From the NCBI GenBank assembly GCA_030549335.1, contig CM060188.1:18293501-18357500 (forward strand): a DNA stretch of 64,000 bases, read 5' to 3'. Shown piece after piece: positions 1 through 19,590 of this stretch. The notes under the pieces were generated by a model. The model had not been told where the DNA came from. It did not search any database and saw only the letters and a list, made by a program, of their open reading frames with translations. The position numbers and the translations under genes were made by a program. The stretch's first letter is position 1; each line of letters starts with the position of its first letter. Source of the DNA: Pontederia crassipes. Lineage: Eukaryota; Streptophyta; Magnoliopsida; Commelinales; Pontederiaceae.

Positions 1-190
1 ATCAGGCTGCACAGAAACAGTATAAACAATAACATATGTAAGGCACTCAATATGCTTCGAAGAAAAAAATAAAGTCAGACTAACAAACATAAGCTCAACA
101 AATCTGACAATATAAATGCCATAAAGTAAATCATATTACATCAGAGGAGAGAATATCCTTTAGAAAATAGTGGAGTACAACAGGGAGTAC

Positions 191-8247
<8,057 letters not shown>

Positions 8248-8259
8248 GTTCCCGGAATC

Positions 8260-8498
8260 CTAGCCGCCTGAGACGAACCAACAGTCAAAAGCCAAAAGGC
8301 TAAGAATGGAATCGAACCTCAGAGATTCGAATTCGAAGCCGAAACCATCAACCCCTAGCACCAAAATTTTCGAATTAAGACCACAACGAATACATCGCGT
8401 GATCGCAGGAACCCGAAACGAAAACAAATCCATGACTTGAAAAGAGATCGCAACTACGGAAAGGAACATTTGAAATCAATCGGTGCAAGGCAAGGTAC
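8260..8498 (-). other. Probable 5'-UTR intron of CUL1
   Basis: On the minus strand a CAG|GTACC donor lies at 8499/8498. A CTAG|GATTCC acceptor lies at 8260/8259, twelve bases upstream of the CUL1 start codon. The 239-bp interval is AT-rich compared with its flanks, as expected of a plant leader intron. Splicing is inferred from the sequence only. Confidence 0.55.
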
Positions 8499-8700
8499 CT
8501 GAATCAGGAGGCAGTCAGATATGATAAGGGAAAGTCCGACGCTGGATTCGCGGGCAAGAGCTTCGTCGGAGCCCTAACCCTAGAAATCGCTCGCGGGATG
8601 CGAGGCACGAGAGAAAAGAGAAGAAGAGTAAACGAGAGGAGAAGAAGAGTTAAAAGAGAAAGGGATGACCATTTTCTGTCTTTTGTTTTCCTAATTTCTT
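8499..8700 (-). promoter_or_regulatory. CUL1 5' leader and proximal promoter with telo-box-like motif
   Basis: Upstream of the leader-intron donor, the minus strand carries CTAGGGTTAGGGC (8572-8584), which resembles a double telo-box of the kind found near plant housekeeping and cell-cycle genes. A purine/pyrimidine-biased GAGAGAAAAGAGAAGAAG stretch (about 8609-8665) lies next to it. No clear TATA box was seen, which fits a broadly expressed gene. The transcription start is not resolved. Confidence 0.4.
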
Positions 8701-10100
8701 TGCGGTAGTGACTGGTGTCTTATTTTTGGCAGTGGAAGCTAGAAATAAAAACAAAATGTACCTTAGATAAAATTGTTCTGTAATTACAACTAGTTACTAA
8801 AGACTTAATAAAGCTTTCGAATAACAAAAAATATATACATAAATATGAAAATTAATGGGGAGGCGAAATTACAAAAATAATATATCAATTTATATAATGC
8901 CAACAAAATTATGGGTTAGCTTCGGATGGGATCCAACCAATGTGACCTAATTAATTGTTCTTTCTAATTTTATTTTATTTCCCTAATTTTCATGTGTTTT
9001 TGGTACCAAAACAACATTTCCGATACAAATTTATATTATTTTTCCATGGTTTTTTTAACATAAACTTTAATTGTCCGATCAACTGGATGAAATTTTGCAG
9101 TGTTTTATTAATTTATCTTAATTAAGCTATATATCAAGGCAGTTAGTAATATATTTGAAAAAGTTATTGTTGTTACTTTTTATTTATTATATATATTAGT
9201 GATATATTTGAAAATGTTATTATTGTTATTCATAGTTATTGGAAGAGGAATACATGAGATCGAATAAGTTAAAAAGAGCTTAATATATTAAAAAAATCTA
9301 AAATCTGATTTTGTAAAATGACTTTATAATGTTTTACATTATAGATAATATTAACTTAACTATTATCTTGTTGAGACTTTTATCTATATAATAGTAAATT
9401 AATATGAATTAACAAAAAGATGAAAATAATAGTCTAATATAAAGCACTAATATACATTTATATTAAATTTGTTTTGTAAATATAATGTTTTTAAAATAAT
9501 AATAATAATAATTTATCTTTATCTTAACATTATTTCTTTAAAAATCATGTTTCACTTCATGAAAATAAAAAATTGGAAAAAAAATAGAACGATCTTTGTA
9601 GGATTAATTTTACATCCTACCAATCTGATAAAAATTATTTCAAATTTAAATCTAGATTGCAGATATCAAATGATCGTACAGTATTACTATCATGATTATG
9701 ATGTTAATAATCTTGCTCCTTATACGGATAATGATGATTTTCTGAATAGATCCAATTCACTTAGATGAGTGGGCGGTTTCAATTATTTTAATCCCACGTA
9801 ATGGAATTGGATTCATGAATAATGTCTTGTTTAGTAGACATTTATCATGAAAGTAAATTTTAAGAAGGGAAATTTTTTTAGAATTCTTTATATGAATATT
9901 ATAAAGAAGTTGATTGCCTATATTTCATATTGAAAATACTCGTCTCTTTCCCCTTTGAAAGTTTAGATGTGCTGCCAAAATGGAAAATGGAGCATAAGTT
10001 TAAAGCAGTCTTTTACATATTTAAGAATTATATATAAAATATAAGTGGAACTGAATTTCTATATTTTTATGAAAATAATAAAAGGATGTAAGGAATTAAG
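8700..10100. other. AT-rich intergenic DNA, nothing recognised
   Basis: This stretch is very AT-rich with short simple repeats such as AAT runs near 9500. Reading frames are short and look random. No terminal repeats, tRNA-like or promoter-like signals were seen. Confidence 0.7.
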
Positions 10101-10204
10101 TTCTTTACTTTTAGAAAAGGATTTAAGTAGGTACGAGGCTCCTACATGTATTAAATGTCTTTCGATGAGATCGGACGACGTCCTAATGAGCAAGTCGAAT
10201 CAGA

Positions 10205-10440
10205 CGCTCAGAGATGGAATCGCAGGCCATTGAGCTGTGGCAATGGCAACGGCGGCGACGACATCAAATTATGACAACTGCATCAGGATCGAGCAGCGGC
10301 GTTAACAGCGAACAGAAGCGACAACAACGACGGCGGCGACAGCGAGCAAGGACAGCAGCGGAAGCGGTGGCTTCGAGCAACGACATCAACAGTATCGGCG
10401 ACGGCACCAGCATCACAGCGATAAATGATTAGAGGCATCG
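10205..10440. other. GC-rich trinucleotide-biased segment
   Basis: Inside AT-rich DNA this interval is rich in CGG, GCG and CAG trinucleotides, for example GGCGGCGACGACATC and CAACGACGGCGGCGACAG. Frames on both strands stay open but encode low-complexity R/Q/S-rich peptides with no recognised domain. Similar GTAGGTACGAGGCTC motifs lie outside it at 10129 and 11338. It may be cargo or the end of an old element; no function is assigned. Confidence 0.35.
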
Positions 10441-10518
10441 ACTGCGGGGATGTTGGCGAGCAGCGACGACCCTTTGTAAGTGGTAGCGAGATGCGGCAGA
10501 CCGCATCGAGCAGACCAG

Positions 10519-11056
10519 TAGGGGTGTTCACCGGGTCGGGTCGACCCAGTGAGCCCGGCGATCCGACCCGACCTAGTTTGGGTCGGGTCGGATCATGGTC
10601 GGGTCGGACCCGACCCGACCCGAACCCAACCCGATGGTGGTTCGGGTCGGGTACGGGTTGGAATTAGAGTCGACCCGATCCGACATTTTTATTATTTTTT
10701 TATTTTCTTTTTATTTTTTACTTAAAATTAGTCCTATACTTAATTTAAAATAGAAAAATATTAAAATAAAATATTTTAATTATGAAAATAATGTAACAAA
10801 TATTCAAAAAATATATCTTATATTTTATAATAATTATTAAATAAATTTTTATATTAAAATACATGTAAAAATAAGATAAAAAGAAAAAAAATGGTGGTCG
10901 GATAATCTGACCATCCGACCCGACCCGAACCGAGTCGGGTTCGGATCGGATTGGATCGGATTTTCTGCCCCTAGGGGCCTTGACCCGACCCAACCCGATC
11001 GGGTCGAGTCGAATTTATTCAGGGGTCGGGTCCAACCCGACCCGTGAACACCCCTA
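10519..11056. mobile_element. hAT-like MITE with GC-rich subterminal repeats
   Basis: The 538-bp element starts TAGGGGTGTTCACCGGG and ends CCCGTGAACACCCCTA, giving clear terminal inverted repeats. It is flanked by CAGACCAG (10511-10518) and CAGACCGG (11057-11064), an 8-bp target duplication with one mismatch, as expected for hAT transposition. Both ends are packed with GGGTCGGGTCGG-type repeats while the middle (about 10690-10890) is almost pure A/T. No transposase is present. Confidence 0.82.
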
Positions 11057-11064
11057 CAGACCGG

Positions 11065-13133
11065 CGTCGCGTGATGTGTGTGAGTGGCGGGCAGCGGCAC
11101 TCGAACTCCTCCAACTATCATCGGAGCTTCCACAAGATGAGCTCCTCTAACTCCTCACCTCGGTGATCGTTGGCGTTCTTCTCCCTCCTTCCTTCCCCTA
11201 TGCTTGCATTCGAACCGTCGAACATTGTCCGATTTTTCTTTGAACCACGTATGACCATTTCATTCGTCCGAATTGATCGGACGGTTAAAATGATAGGTAG
11301 GAGGCTCCACTTACTTTGATCGGACAGCTAAGGTGATAGGTACGAGGCTCTACCTACCTAAATAGGCAGAGCCCCATTATTTCCTTTAGAAAAAATAAGT
11401 ATGCATGTTTTATCCCATCAATGAAGTTCTTCAAAGTAACGAGTAGTGTGACTCATTTATATTTATTTTACATTTTATTGTATCTAAGCTAAATGTTAGA
11501 CACCTCGAGAGATGTTAAATATCGAATATGTTATTTTTCATTATATTTGTCTAGTTAACGTGTTATTACTTTATAATTTTCTTTTCATTTTCATTACTGC
11601 CTATCGTATCCATTATTTATTATTTACCCATATTAAATGCAAATGATACCATGAGGTTATCATGATCATTAGATGAACTAATTATATTTCAAGTTTTGCT
11701 TAGTTACACCAACAAAATGACTTAAATGATATCTAATTAAAATTTAACAATCATTATAACAATAAATATTAACGCAAGCTTGTCACTTGCTGTTTTCATC
11801 AAATATTTTTAAAACAAGCAATTGCTCAATAAGGTTCTTCTACATAAATGAAATATTATAATTACATATTAAATTGATATGCTTAAAGAATCAGAAATGT
11901 TTATAAAATAGTTATGTACTTAATAGAATGTATTTTAATGATGCCATAAAGTACTTCAATGACATATACGATCAAAATAGTAGTTGATTTATCTTTTAGA
12001 ATAAGTAATCTTATGTATATTTGTTTTGCCATAAAAAATAATCTAAAACTCTCTATATTATACATATTTCGGTGGAAAACATTGAGCCGAATAGATTTTT
12101 CGAGTTCAAAATAAAATCGCTTGTCTAAATATTACTATACTAAAGTAATTTAGATGAGGGAAAAACATCTGGTTAACGATGTTTAACTCTTTCAATAGGA
12201 AAATAAATCATACAATCAAATGATTCGCATGAACCTAAATCATAAATGTAAATAGTCCGAAGTATTAAGTTCCCCTGCATGGGCTAACTTTGGTTGCATG
12301 GGATTGTTTTCATGTTAAACAATGGAAAACGAATTTTATTTAATTCAATCTAAAAAATTAATTGTAACAACAATAATTATGTTTGCAACATACAAGGAAA
12401 CACTACCCATTATGCAATGGTGTGAAAAGTTTTACATAAAATAGTAAAAAACTTCGTTGCAAAAGGAAAAGGACGCAAATTGTATAAGCTACATTAGTTT
12501 ATTTACGAGTCATATAACATGGTACATCAAATTTTATTATTTCATCATTTCATACTAATAATTTAAGGTGTCATTTTATTGGAAAATATTTTCAACCGGA
12601 ATAAACTATAATATGATATTTTTAAAAAAGTAAATATATTCTTATTTTCAGTAGTGTTTGATTCGAGAGTATCATAAATTTAAAATACAATATTGCTAAT
12701 ACAAAAATAATAAATAATAATATATGGTAAATTTACAAAATAATTAATTAATTAAAAAGTGAAATCAACGAATAGTACTATTATATATAAATATTCTCGT
12801 CGTGTAGATAAAAATGATGGTATTACATTTTTTACGTGATTTCGTAAAAAATAAAGTTTATCGATATATTCTTATTATAGATGATGGTTGACAATATTTT
12901 CTAAATAATAAGATATTTCATGGTTTACTTTATAACTAAACAGCTCGACGATTGGAGAATATCATTATGCATATGTGAAGAATTTGCATAAAATGGTCAA
13001 AATGCTTCGTTACCATAAACTACAACAGTTTATTTATAAGCTCAAATAACCATATGGGTCATTAAATTTCATTGCTCCATCATTTCATTATACTTTTAAG
13101 GTGGTTGAACTTAAAAGGACATTTTTTATGAGT
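11065..13133. repeat. AT-rich intergenic DNA with a diverged direct repeat
   Basis: There is no coding content. A diverged direct repeat is visible: 12420-12560 and 12975-13095 share, in the same order, TGTGAA...TTTACATAAAATAGT/TTTGCATAAAATGGT, CTTCGTT, AGTTTATTTA and CATCATTTCAT. The spacing is about 550 bp. The remainder shows nothing recognisable. Confidence 0.45.
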
Positions 13134-15245
13134 AATTTTTATAAATTATCAGGTAATATTGTGTTAAATTACTTAAGTCCATCATATTACTCTGTTTATT
13201 TATGACAACTAATGAATAATTTGAATTATATAAATAATTTACATTGCTTATGAAGTGATAATATGGGCATCGTTGTTAAAATCCGATTGGATCGGCCGGT
13301 TCAACTACAAATCGATTGCTGGTCTAGTCCAAATTAATTTAAAAAATTGAATTGAGATTGAACCGGCTAAAAACCAATTCGACCACTAAACCGAAAAAAT
13401 CTGATTCAATATTTTAAGTAAAAAAATTAGAAAATAAAAATAGAAAATAAAAAGTTGTAAAGGAAAGTAAAAAATGAGAAAGTATTTGAATTAATAATTG
13501 GTAAAAATTAAAAAGGAAACAAATGTGGGAAATCAATATGGGAGAGGATTTAATGGAAATAAAAAAGGAAAGTATTAAAATGAAAATAAAGAATAAAATA
13601 AAAGGAAGTAAGCGTGATGTATGAAAATTTTAATTAATTTATTATCAATATTAATAACTTAAATTTTTTGTGAATATTAAAAATTTTAATATCTTTTTTT
13701 ATTATAAAAATGTAAATAAATATGGAAATTAATGGGGAGAGAGGAATTGATGGAAATAAAAAATAAAATGAAAGTAAAAAAAATAAACATGAGTCGTATA
13801 TGTCAAAATTAATCATTATATTATCACCCTAAAATAGTATTGAATAATATAACAGAATTAATATACTAATAAAAATTCAAACTCTTTTTATGAATATTAA
13901 TATTTAATTAAATATTTATTTATTCTATTTTATTATGAATTATAAGTATTATATAATATTTATTATATTAATTACTTTAAATAATATTAATTTAATAAAA
14001 TCTGGTTCAATATGATCGAATCGTTCCAACCATGACCCAATTAATCGTTCGGTTGGGTAACAGGTCCGATTTTAATAACATTGAGGGGAGACAATCCATA
14101 TCACTACCTGAGTTATAATTTTTGTAATTTCACTTTCCGAATTTATCCTTTATAATTTTATTTAAATAAATTGTAAAACCTATTAAATAAATATAAAACT
14201 AATTAATAAATTGTAAAATTAATCAAATAAATATTATTTAATTATTATGAATATATTATTATCATATTTAAACAAATATATTAATTATTAAAATTTTAAT
14301 TTTATGGGTGATAATATATATTTGTGATTTAAGTTAGCAAAGTTAAAAATAATTTATATATGTAAACATGATTCTTTTGATTAGTAGTATATTGGTAAAA
14401 ATTATATATAAACTTATAAATCATTTTTAATAAGTAACTAATATGAATTACGAGATAGATCACTTATGCATACTAAATAAGGTAACGTACATTGTTGACA
14501 ATTTAACAAATGATAATATTTTTTATAAGCAATCTGCATTGTTAAGTAACGTTGAATGGCACACCTTAAGGGGACGTTTCTCTAGAGATAATTTTTGTAG
14601 AATACCAGGTAATGTTCTATTAAATTACCTGGGCTCACCACATTACCTTGTTCACTTGTGACAGGTAACGAGTAATCTGCATTGTCCAGGAAATCCACGT
14701 TGCCTATGAAGTGGCAATGCAAATTGCCTATGGGAGGGTAGGTAATTCACATTATCACGTGGGTTGCAATCTTTTAAATTTTACTTTTCACATTTGTCAT
14801 TTACAATTTTATTTAAATAAATTCTAAAATACATTGAATAAATTATAATAATAATTAAATAAATTATAAAATTAATCAAATAAATATTATAATTATTATG
14901 ATTATATTATTATCATATTTTTAAAATATATTAATTATTTTATAAATTTTAATTTTATGGGTGAGAATATATATTTGTGATTTAAGTTTACGAAGTTAAA
15001 AATAATTTATGTATCTAGACATAATTCTTTTGACTAGGGGTATATTGTTAAAAATAATATATTAACTTATAAATCTATATTTTCTTATAAATAACTAATA
15101 TGGATTGTCAGATAAACTACTTATGCATACTAAATATGGAAATATACATTGCTGGCAATTTAATAAGTGACAATCTTTCTGAGAGGCAATCCACATTGCT
15201 AGGTAATGTTGAATGACAATGTAGTGAACGCATCCTAAGTTAAAA
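13134..15245. repeat. Old tandem duplication of about 640 bp, first copy split by a later insertion
   Basis: Unit 1 (13134-14604) and unit 2 (14605-15245) carry the same ordered blocks: TCAGGTAATATTGTGTTAAATTAC / CCAGGTAATGTTCTATTAAATTAC, GCCTATGAAGTG, AATTAATCAAATAAATATTA, GTGATTTAAGTT, CACTTATGCATACTAAATA, and AACGTTGAATGGCA / AATGTTGAATGACA. Unit 1 is longer only because of the inverted-repeat element at about 13272-14085. Unit 2 is uninterrupted and shows the pre-insertion state. No coding function is seen. Confidence 0.65.
13272..14085. mobile_element. MITE-like inverted-repeat element inserted in duplicated unit
   Basis: The left end reads TTGTTAAAATCCGATTGG and continues with CGGCCGGTTCAAC. 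The right end reads CGGTTGGGTAAC, then GGTCCGATTTTAATAACA, so the two ends are inverted relatives. It interrupts a duplicated unit whose intact copy lies at 14605-15245, which supports it being an insertion. The interior is A/T-rich with no transposase, and the target duplication could not be read confidently. Confidence 0.55.
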
Positions 15246-15884
15246 AATGTGCAATGTCATTTTGTTAGTCAAAAACAAGAAAAAACATGTGGTCACCATT
15301 AGAAAGTGTTTTTATTTATCTTTCGAGATAACAAACATGGGCAATGAAATATACATATTGGATATTGTTTGTACAAAGTTTTAATTTGACATTAATAATG
15401 ATTTTATAAGCATATAAGGATTTAATTAGCTAATAGCAAATGATACTCAATGATTAGAAGTTCGCTTAAGGTATTAATAAATAAGTGTTTTGTAATTTTA
15501 ACTATGGAATTAAGTAATAAATATAAAATGACATGATTATGCATATGATAAAATTTTCATTTTAAAAAGTATACATATTTTTATAATGTAATAAATAAAA
15601 TGATTATATATCAATAAAAAAATAAAAAACCCACGTCTAAAATTTTATTAATATACAATGAATTTTATATAGCACATACATTATATATGAATCTTAAGTA
15701 TTAAATGAACTTTTTTTATTCATCGTTAAAATAAATATTTTGCAATAATATAATTTAATGGTGACAAAATAAAAAAAGAAATAATAGTATTAGTTGAGAA
15801 AAATAATGCAAGAATAATAATGGAAAAAAATGTCAAATTCCTATGGACCTACTGTTGTGATATCACAAAGGATGCATACACTTA
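15246..15884. other. AT-rich intergenic DNA, nothing recognised
   Basis: This A/T-rich spacer lies between the duplicated repeat and the first Tourist-like MITE. It has no open frame of note and no terminal repeats. Confidence 0.65.
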
Positions 15885-16574
15885 GGGCATGTTTGGTATG
15901 AGCACAATATTAGATGGAATACTCATTTTTTGTTCTTATCAAAAGAAGAAAAAGTGAAAAATATTCTTATAACAAAAGATAAATAGTATTTGGATATATC
16001 AAGAATAAAAGAATATGAAATTACATAATTTATTATGAAATTATTTAATAATTAATAAAAAATATTCATGATAAAAATAATAATATTTGAGTGAAATAAA
16101 TTAGATAATTTTTAAATAAAATAATAAGTACTAATAATAAAATAATTGTTTTACAAAATAATCAGTCTAGTTTTTTATTCATAACAAATATTATATAATT
16201 AAATAATAATTATATTGTATTAATTAAATAATAAATTAATCACGAATTAATATTTCACATTGTCACCATTTAAAATATTAATTTTAAGTATCATTTATTT
16301 ATAGTGTATTCTTCTACAATACTTAATAAATATAAAATATAATTAATTATGTGCAATTATTAATATCAAATAATAAAAAAAATTAACAAAGTATTTGTTA
16401 TTGCCATGGCAAGCACATTATGTTCTTCTTTTAAGAACAAAAATTAGTGGTCGTTTTCAATGTGGTTTTAATTTTGTGAAATTTTAACTAGAATATGTTG
16501 TTGACAAAATGTTTGGATGCAAAATTAAAAACAAACACCTTGATCTAACCCTTAATCTAATACCAAACACCTCC
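15885..16574. mobile_element. Tourist-like (PIF/Harbinger) MITE 1
   Basis: The left end GGGCATGTTTGGTA and the right end TACCAAACACCTCC are inverted relatives (11 of 14 positions). The left flank is TTA, the usual PIF/Harbinger target. The right flank is TTG, possibly a decayed TTA. A second internal inverted pair involves TTTTTTGTTCTTATC (about 15945) and TAAGAACAAAAATT (about 16430). No transposase. Confidence 0.5.
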
Positions 16575-16577
16575 TTG

Positions 16578-17391
16578 GGGTTTGTTTGTCAAATAATTAA
16601 TGGAGGGATGTGATGAGGTGGTGTGGTGAGTGATGGGGTGGAGTGGCGTAGTGTGTCATTAGAGAGTCCATGTTTAGATAATAAATTATATAATATGCGA
16701 GGTGGAGTAATGAAAGTTTTATTTGTATAAAAGTCATTTTTATCTTTCATTATATATTTAAAGTATTTATAATCATTAATTAGGGGTGGGCATGAATCCG
16801 GATGACCTGGTCATCCTCGCCCTCACCGGCTATGATTTTTCAAATTTTTTCTCGATCCGATGAATAATTGGGTCAGGATCAAGTCTCATTTATTTGACAC
16901 TCATCCGGATTGGGTCGGGACCGAATCTGGATTTTATGTTCCAACCCGGTTAAATATATTATATTATTTTAAATAGTATATTTATATTTATTTTGAATAA
17001 AATTTTATATTTACTATCAAGTTTTATTTAATAAAAAATTATAGATAAATATGTATTCATATTAGGAAAAAATAATATATGATGACATATATCAGTGGAT
17101 GTGTGAGAGAGAGTGGACAGAGGAGAGAGAGAGGGGGTGATTTAATTTTGTAAGAAGAGAAATAATTTAATTTGGTAATAAAAAAGGGAAAGAGGTTAAT
17201 TTGGTCTAAAATAATTTATCCCTCCTCATTCCACCAATTTGGTGGATTAAAAAATGCGATGTTCAAAAGGCTTAGCTATTTCACCCCACCCCTCTTAACT
17301 TGAATAAAAAATATAGCCAAACATGATTTAATTAATTTTATTCCCCCATATTCCACCCCACTCCTTTATATCCCTCAATCCAAATAGACTC
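16578..17391. mobile_element. Tourist-like MITE 2, possibly with nested element
   Basis: The left end GGGTTTGTTTGTCAAATAA and the right end TCAATCCAAATAGACTC form an imperfect inverted pair, with GGAGGGATG / TATCCCTC further in. The element begins right after TTG (16575-16577) and ends right before TTA (17392-17394). Around 16784-16950 a GGGTGGGCATGAATCCGGATGACC segment with CGG-rich words suggests a nested insertion. No coding capacity. Confidence 0.5.
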
Positions 17392-17394
17392 TTA

Positions 17395-17916
17395 GGTTGC
17401 ATTTGACAAAAGAACTAAGCTAGAATTAAGCTTTGATTCCGCCAAACACTCATTCCAAATCAAATTTCAATGTTGAAACTAGAAACTGAGAGGTCATCAC
17501 GTGACCTAGTTCCAATGGCCCCAATTTCACTTTTCTCTCACACATTTTTCCTATAAAAAATATTTTATAAAGATAAAATAATATTAATAAATGGTTAATA
17601 TAATATTACTTATTACTTATTATTTCATTTAAAATATTAATATTTTTTAAATATAATAATTTTAGAAAACAACTTTATATTTTAATAATATATTTTGAAC
17701 AAAAATTCCTCATAAAAATTTATTTTATAATATTTTATACTAATAATAAAATTATACTTCATAATTATAATAATTATTTTTAATTCAAAACTCAAAAAAA
17801 ATTCATCAATAAGATCAATTTTTTCCTATCATAATAAGTTCCTCATTATTATGTTCCACTCTATCTAAACATACATCGAACTAATACGTTAATTCAATAT
17901 TCACCCAAATGCAACC
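17395..17916. mobile_element. Tourist-like MITE 3 with TTA target duplication
   Basis: The element starts GGTTGCATTTGAC and ends CCCAAATGCAACC. The 11-bp terminal inverted repeat is perfect (GGTTGCATTTG). It is flanked by TTA on both sides (17392-17394 and 17917-17919), the diagnostic 3-bp duplication of PIF/Harbinger elements. The 522-bp interior is non-coding. Confidence 0.78.
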
Positions 17917-18661
17917 TTAATGGATATACGGATGTTTATTGTGTAGATGATGTTGATGACCTTCAATGCAAGGGAGCTATTGCGTAAAGTAGCTAGAAAC
18001 AAAATTTTGATTGTATAACTTTTGGTTGCATATAGTGCATGTGGCTCGTTTGGCTTAGCATAGCAGATAAATTAAAATATTGATAAGTACTTTAATAGTT
18101 GAAATTAATTTTAAAAATAAATAGTTACGTATTTGACATTAAAAAATTTATAAGTTATTATTTGAGTTAAATGACAAAATAATCCTTAATTTCATAGTAG
18201 ATAAAATATGTGAAGGGAAAAACATGTATATTCTAAATCAAAATAGTACATTCCATCAACTTTTTTTTCTTCCACAATAAATTAGAGTCTCTCAATTTCT
18301 TTTTTCTAACTTATAAGCTGACAAAACAAGTGCTTATTAATTTTAATTTTCAAAGATAATTTTATAAAATTCATGTATAAAGCGATGTATTCTAAAACTT
18401 TAGATGTATGATATTTCAATTAAAATTTCAATCGCATTACTTATTTTTTGAGGAATGGCATATTGCTGAAATTTTTTTGGGAGCCAATCATCGATATTTG
18501 GAAAGCGGTGTTGACTGCCCAATTCATGCAGCGCTATTGAGCGCACTGGACCATAAGTTGAAAATTCGATCATCATCAAGTTCAACTAATTCGATAAGAT
18601 CATCTCGAGTCGCATGTTTGGCAATGCCTATTGCTGAATTTTGGTAGACCAAAAGTTATAA
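17917..18661. other. Intergenic spacer, nothing firm
   Basis: A/T-rich sequence. Short frames on both strands around 18400-18647 (61 and 79 codons) show no recognisable motif and overlap each other, so no gene is called. Confidence 0.6.
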
Positions 18662-18787
18662 TGTAACATATCGTACTCTTAAACAAAAAAAAGTGAGACG
18701 AAATGATCGGTCAGCAGGGGAGACGAAATGCCAACCCTGATTTCCCGGCCGGCTCGTCTCCGGCCGACCAAGGGTCGGGCGGGGCTG

Positions 18788-18794
18788 TATAAAA
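18788..18794 (+). promoter_or_regulatory. TATA box inside element A
   Basis: TATAAAA is set in a GC-rich context (GGGGCTGTATAAAAGGGG). A transcript starting about 25-30 bases downstream would run through a GC-rich leader to a donor-like site near 19065. It is probably the element's own promoter; activity is not shown. Confidence 0.5.
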
Positions 18795-19227
18795 GGGGAG
18801 GAGGGTCGCTCCTTGTGCCCTCTTGGAACCCCCTACCGACCACCCACCTCCATCGTCTTCCTCTTCCTCGTCCAGCGACCGACGCGACGTTGAGCGACAG
18901 AGGCAGAGGCGACCGGCACGCATCATCATTCGACATCTCTCAACGCGCGGTGACTCTCCCTCGGCTTGCACACGGAAGAGGCGAATCCTTCCAGGCGACA
19001 GCAAACGTCCGACGACCAACGGACGACGAACAGTGACCGGCGAATCCAAGTTTTCGACGAAAGAGGTACCTTTAGTGTTCTAAATCCTTAGACGATGAAA
19101 TAATGATTGTTGATTGCGTATGATAGGTCCATCTCAATCCTGAAGTATTTTTCTACATCTTTCGTATTGATGTCGGCGTCAATTGACGATCGAAAGGCTG
19201 TCGGAATCGATGGAAAGTTCGGCGGTC

Positions 19228-19590
19228 ATGTTTTATCGTAGAGACCGGTCGACCAATTCCAGTGAGCGATCGACCGGCCTGCGTACAGAACTCATAAGCA
19301 TTCTTCCTTATCGGTCGACCGGTCTCACTGTGGCGGTCGACCGATTTAAATGTTGACCGATAGAATTGATCTTGCGATCGATCGACCGGTCCCAAGGAAC
19401 GATCGACCGATCCGATACGCAGTGCGTATCTTCATAACCTAATGAACGGTCGACCGACACCTCGGACGATCGACCGATTTACTGACCCCTAAACAAGAAC
19501 ACTGTCGATCGATCCCAGTGGACCGATCGACCGGTGCCAACTAACGGTCGACCGGTCCACTATGAGCGGTCGACCGGTTCTACAGAGATC
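19228..19590. repeat. Array of GGTCGACC / CGATCGACCG palindromic sites
   Basis: About twelve variants of CGGTCGACCG, CGATCGACCGAT and CGGTCGACCGGT are spaced roughly 20-40 bp apart, with unrelated spacer sequence between them. Every site is self-complementary or nearly so and contains CG dinucleotides. The same kind of array is present in element B (about 51635-51955). Confidence 0.8.

Noticed and set aside
18711..19083. Overlapping ORFs on both strands in the GC-rich part of element A
   Set aside because: Open frames on both strands at once reflect composition; the peptides are R/S/P-rich with no recognised domain.
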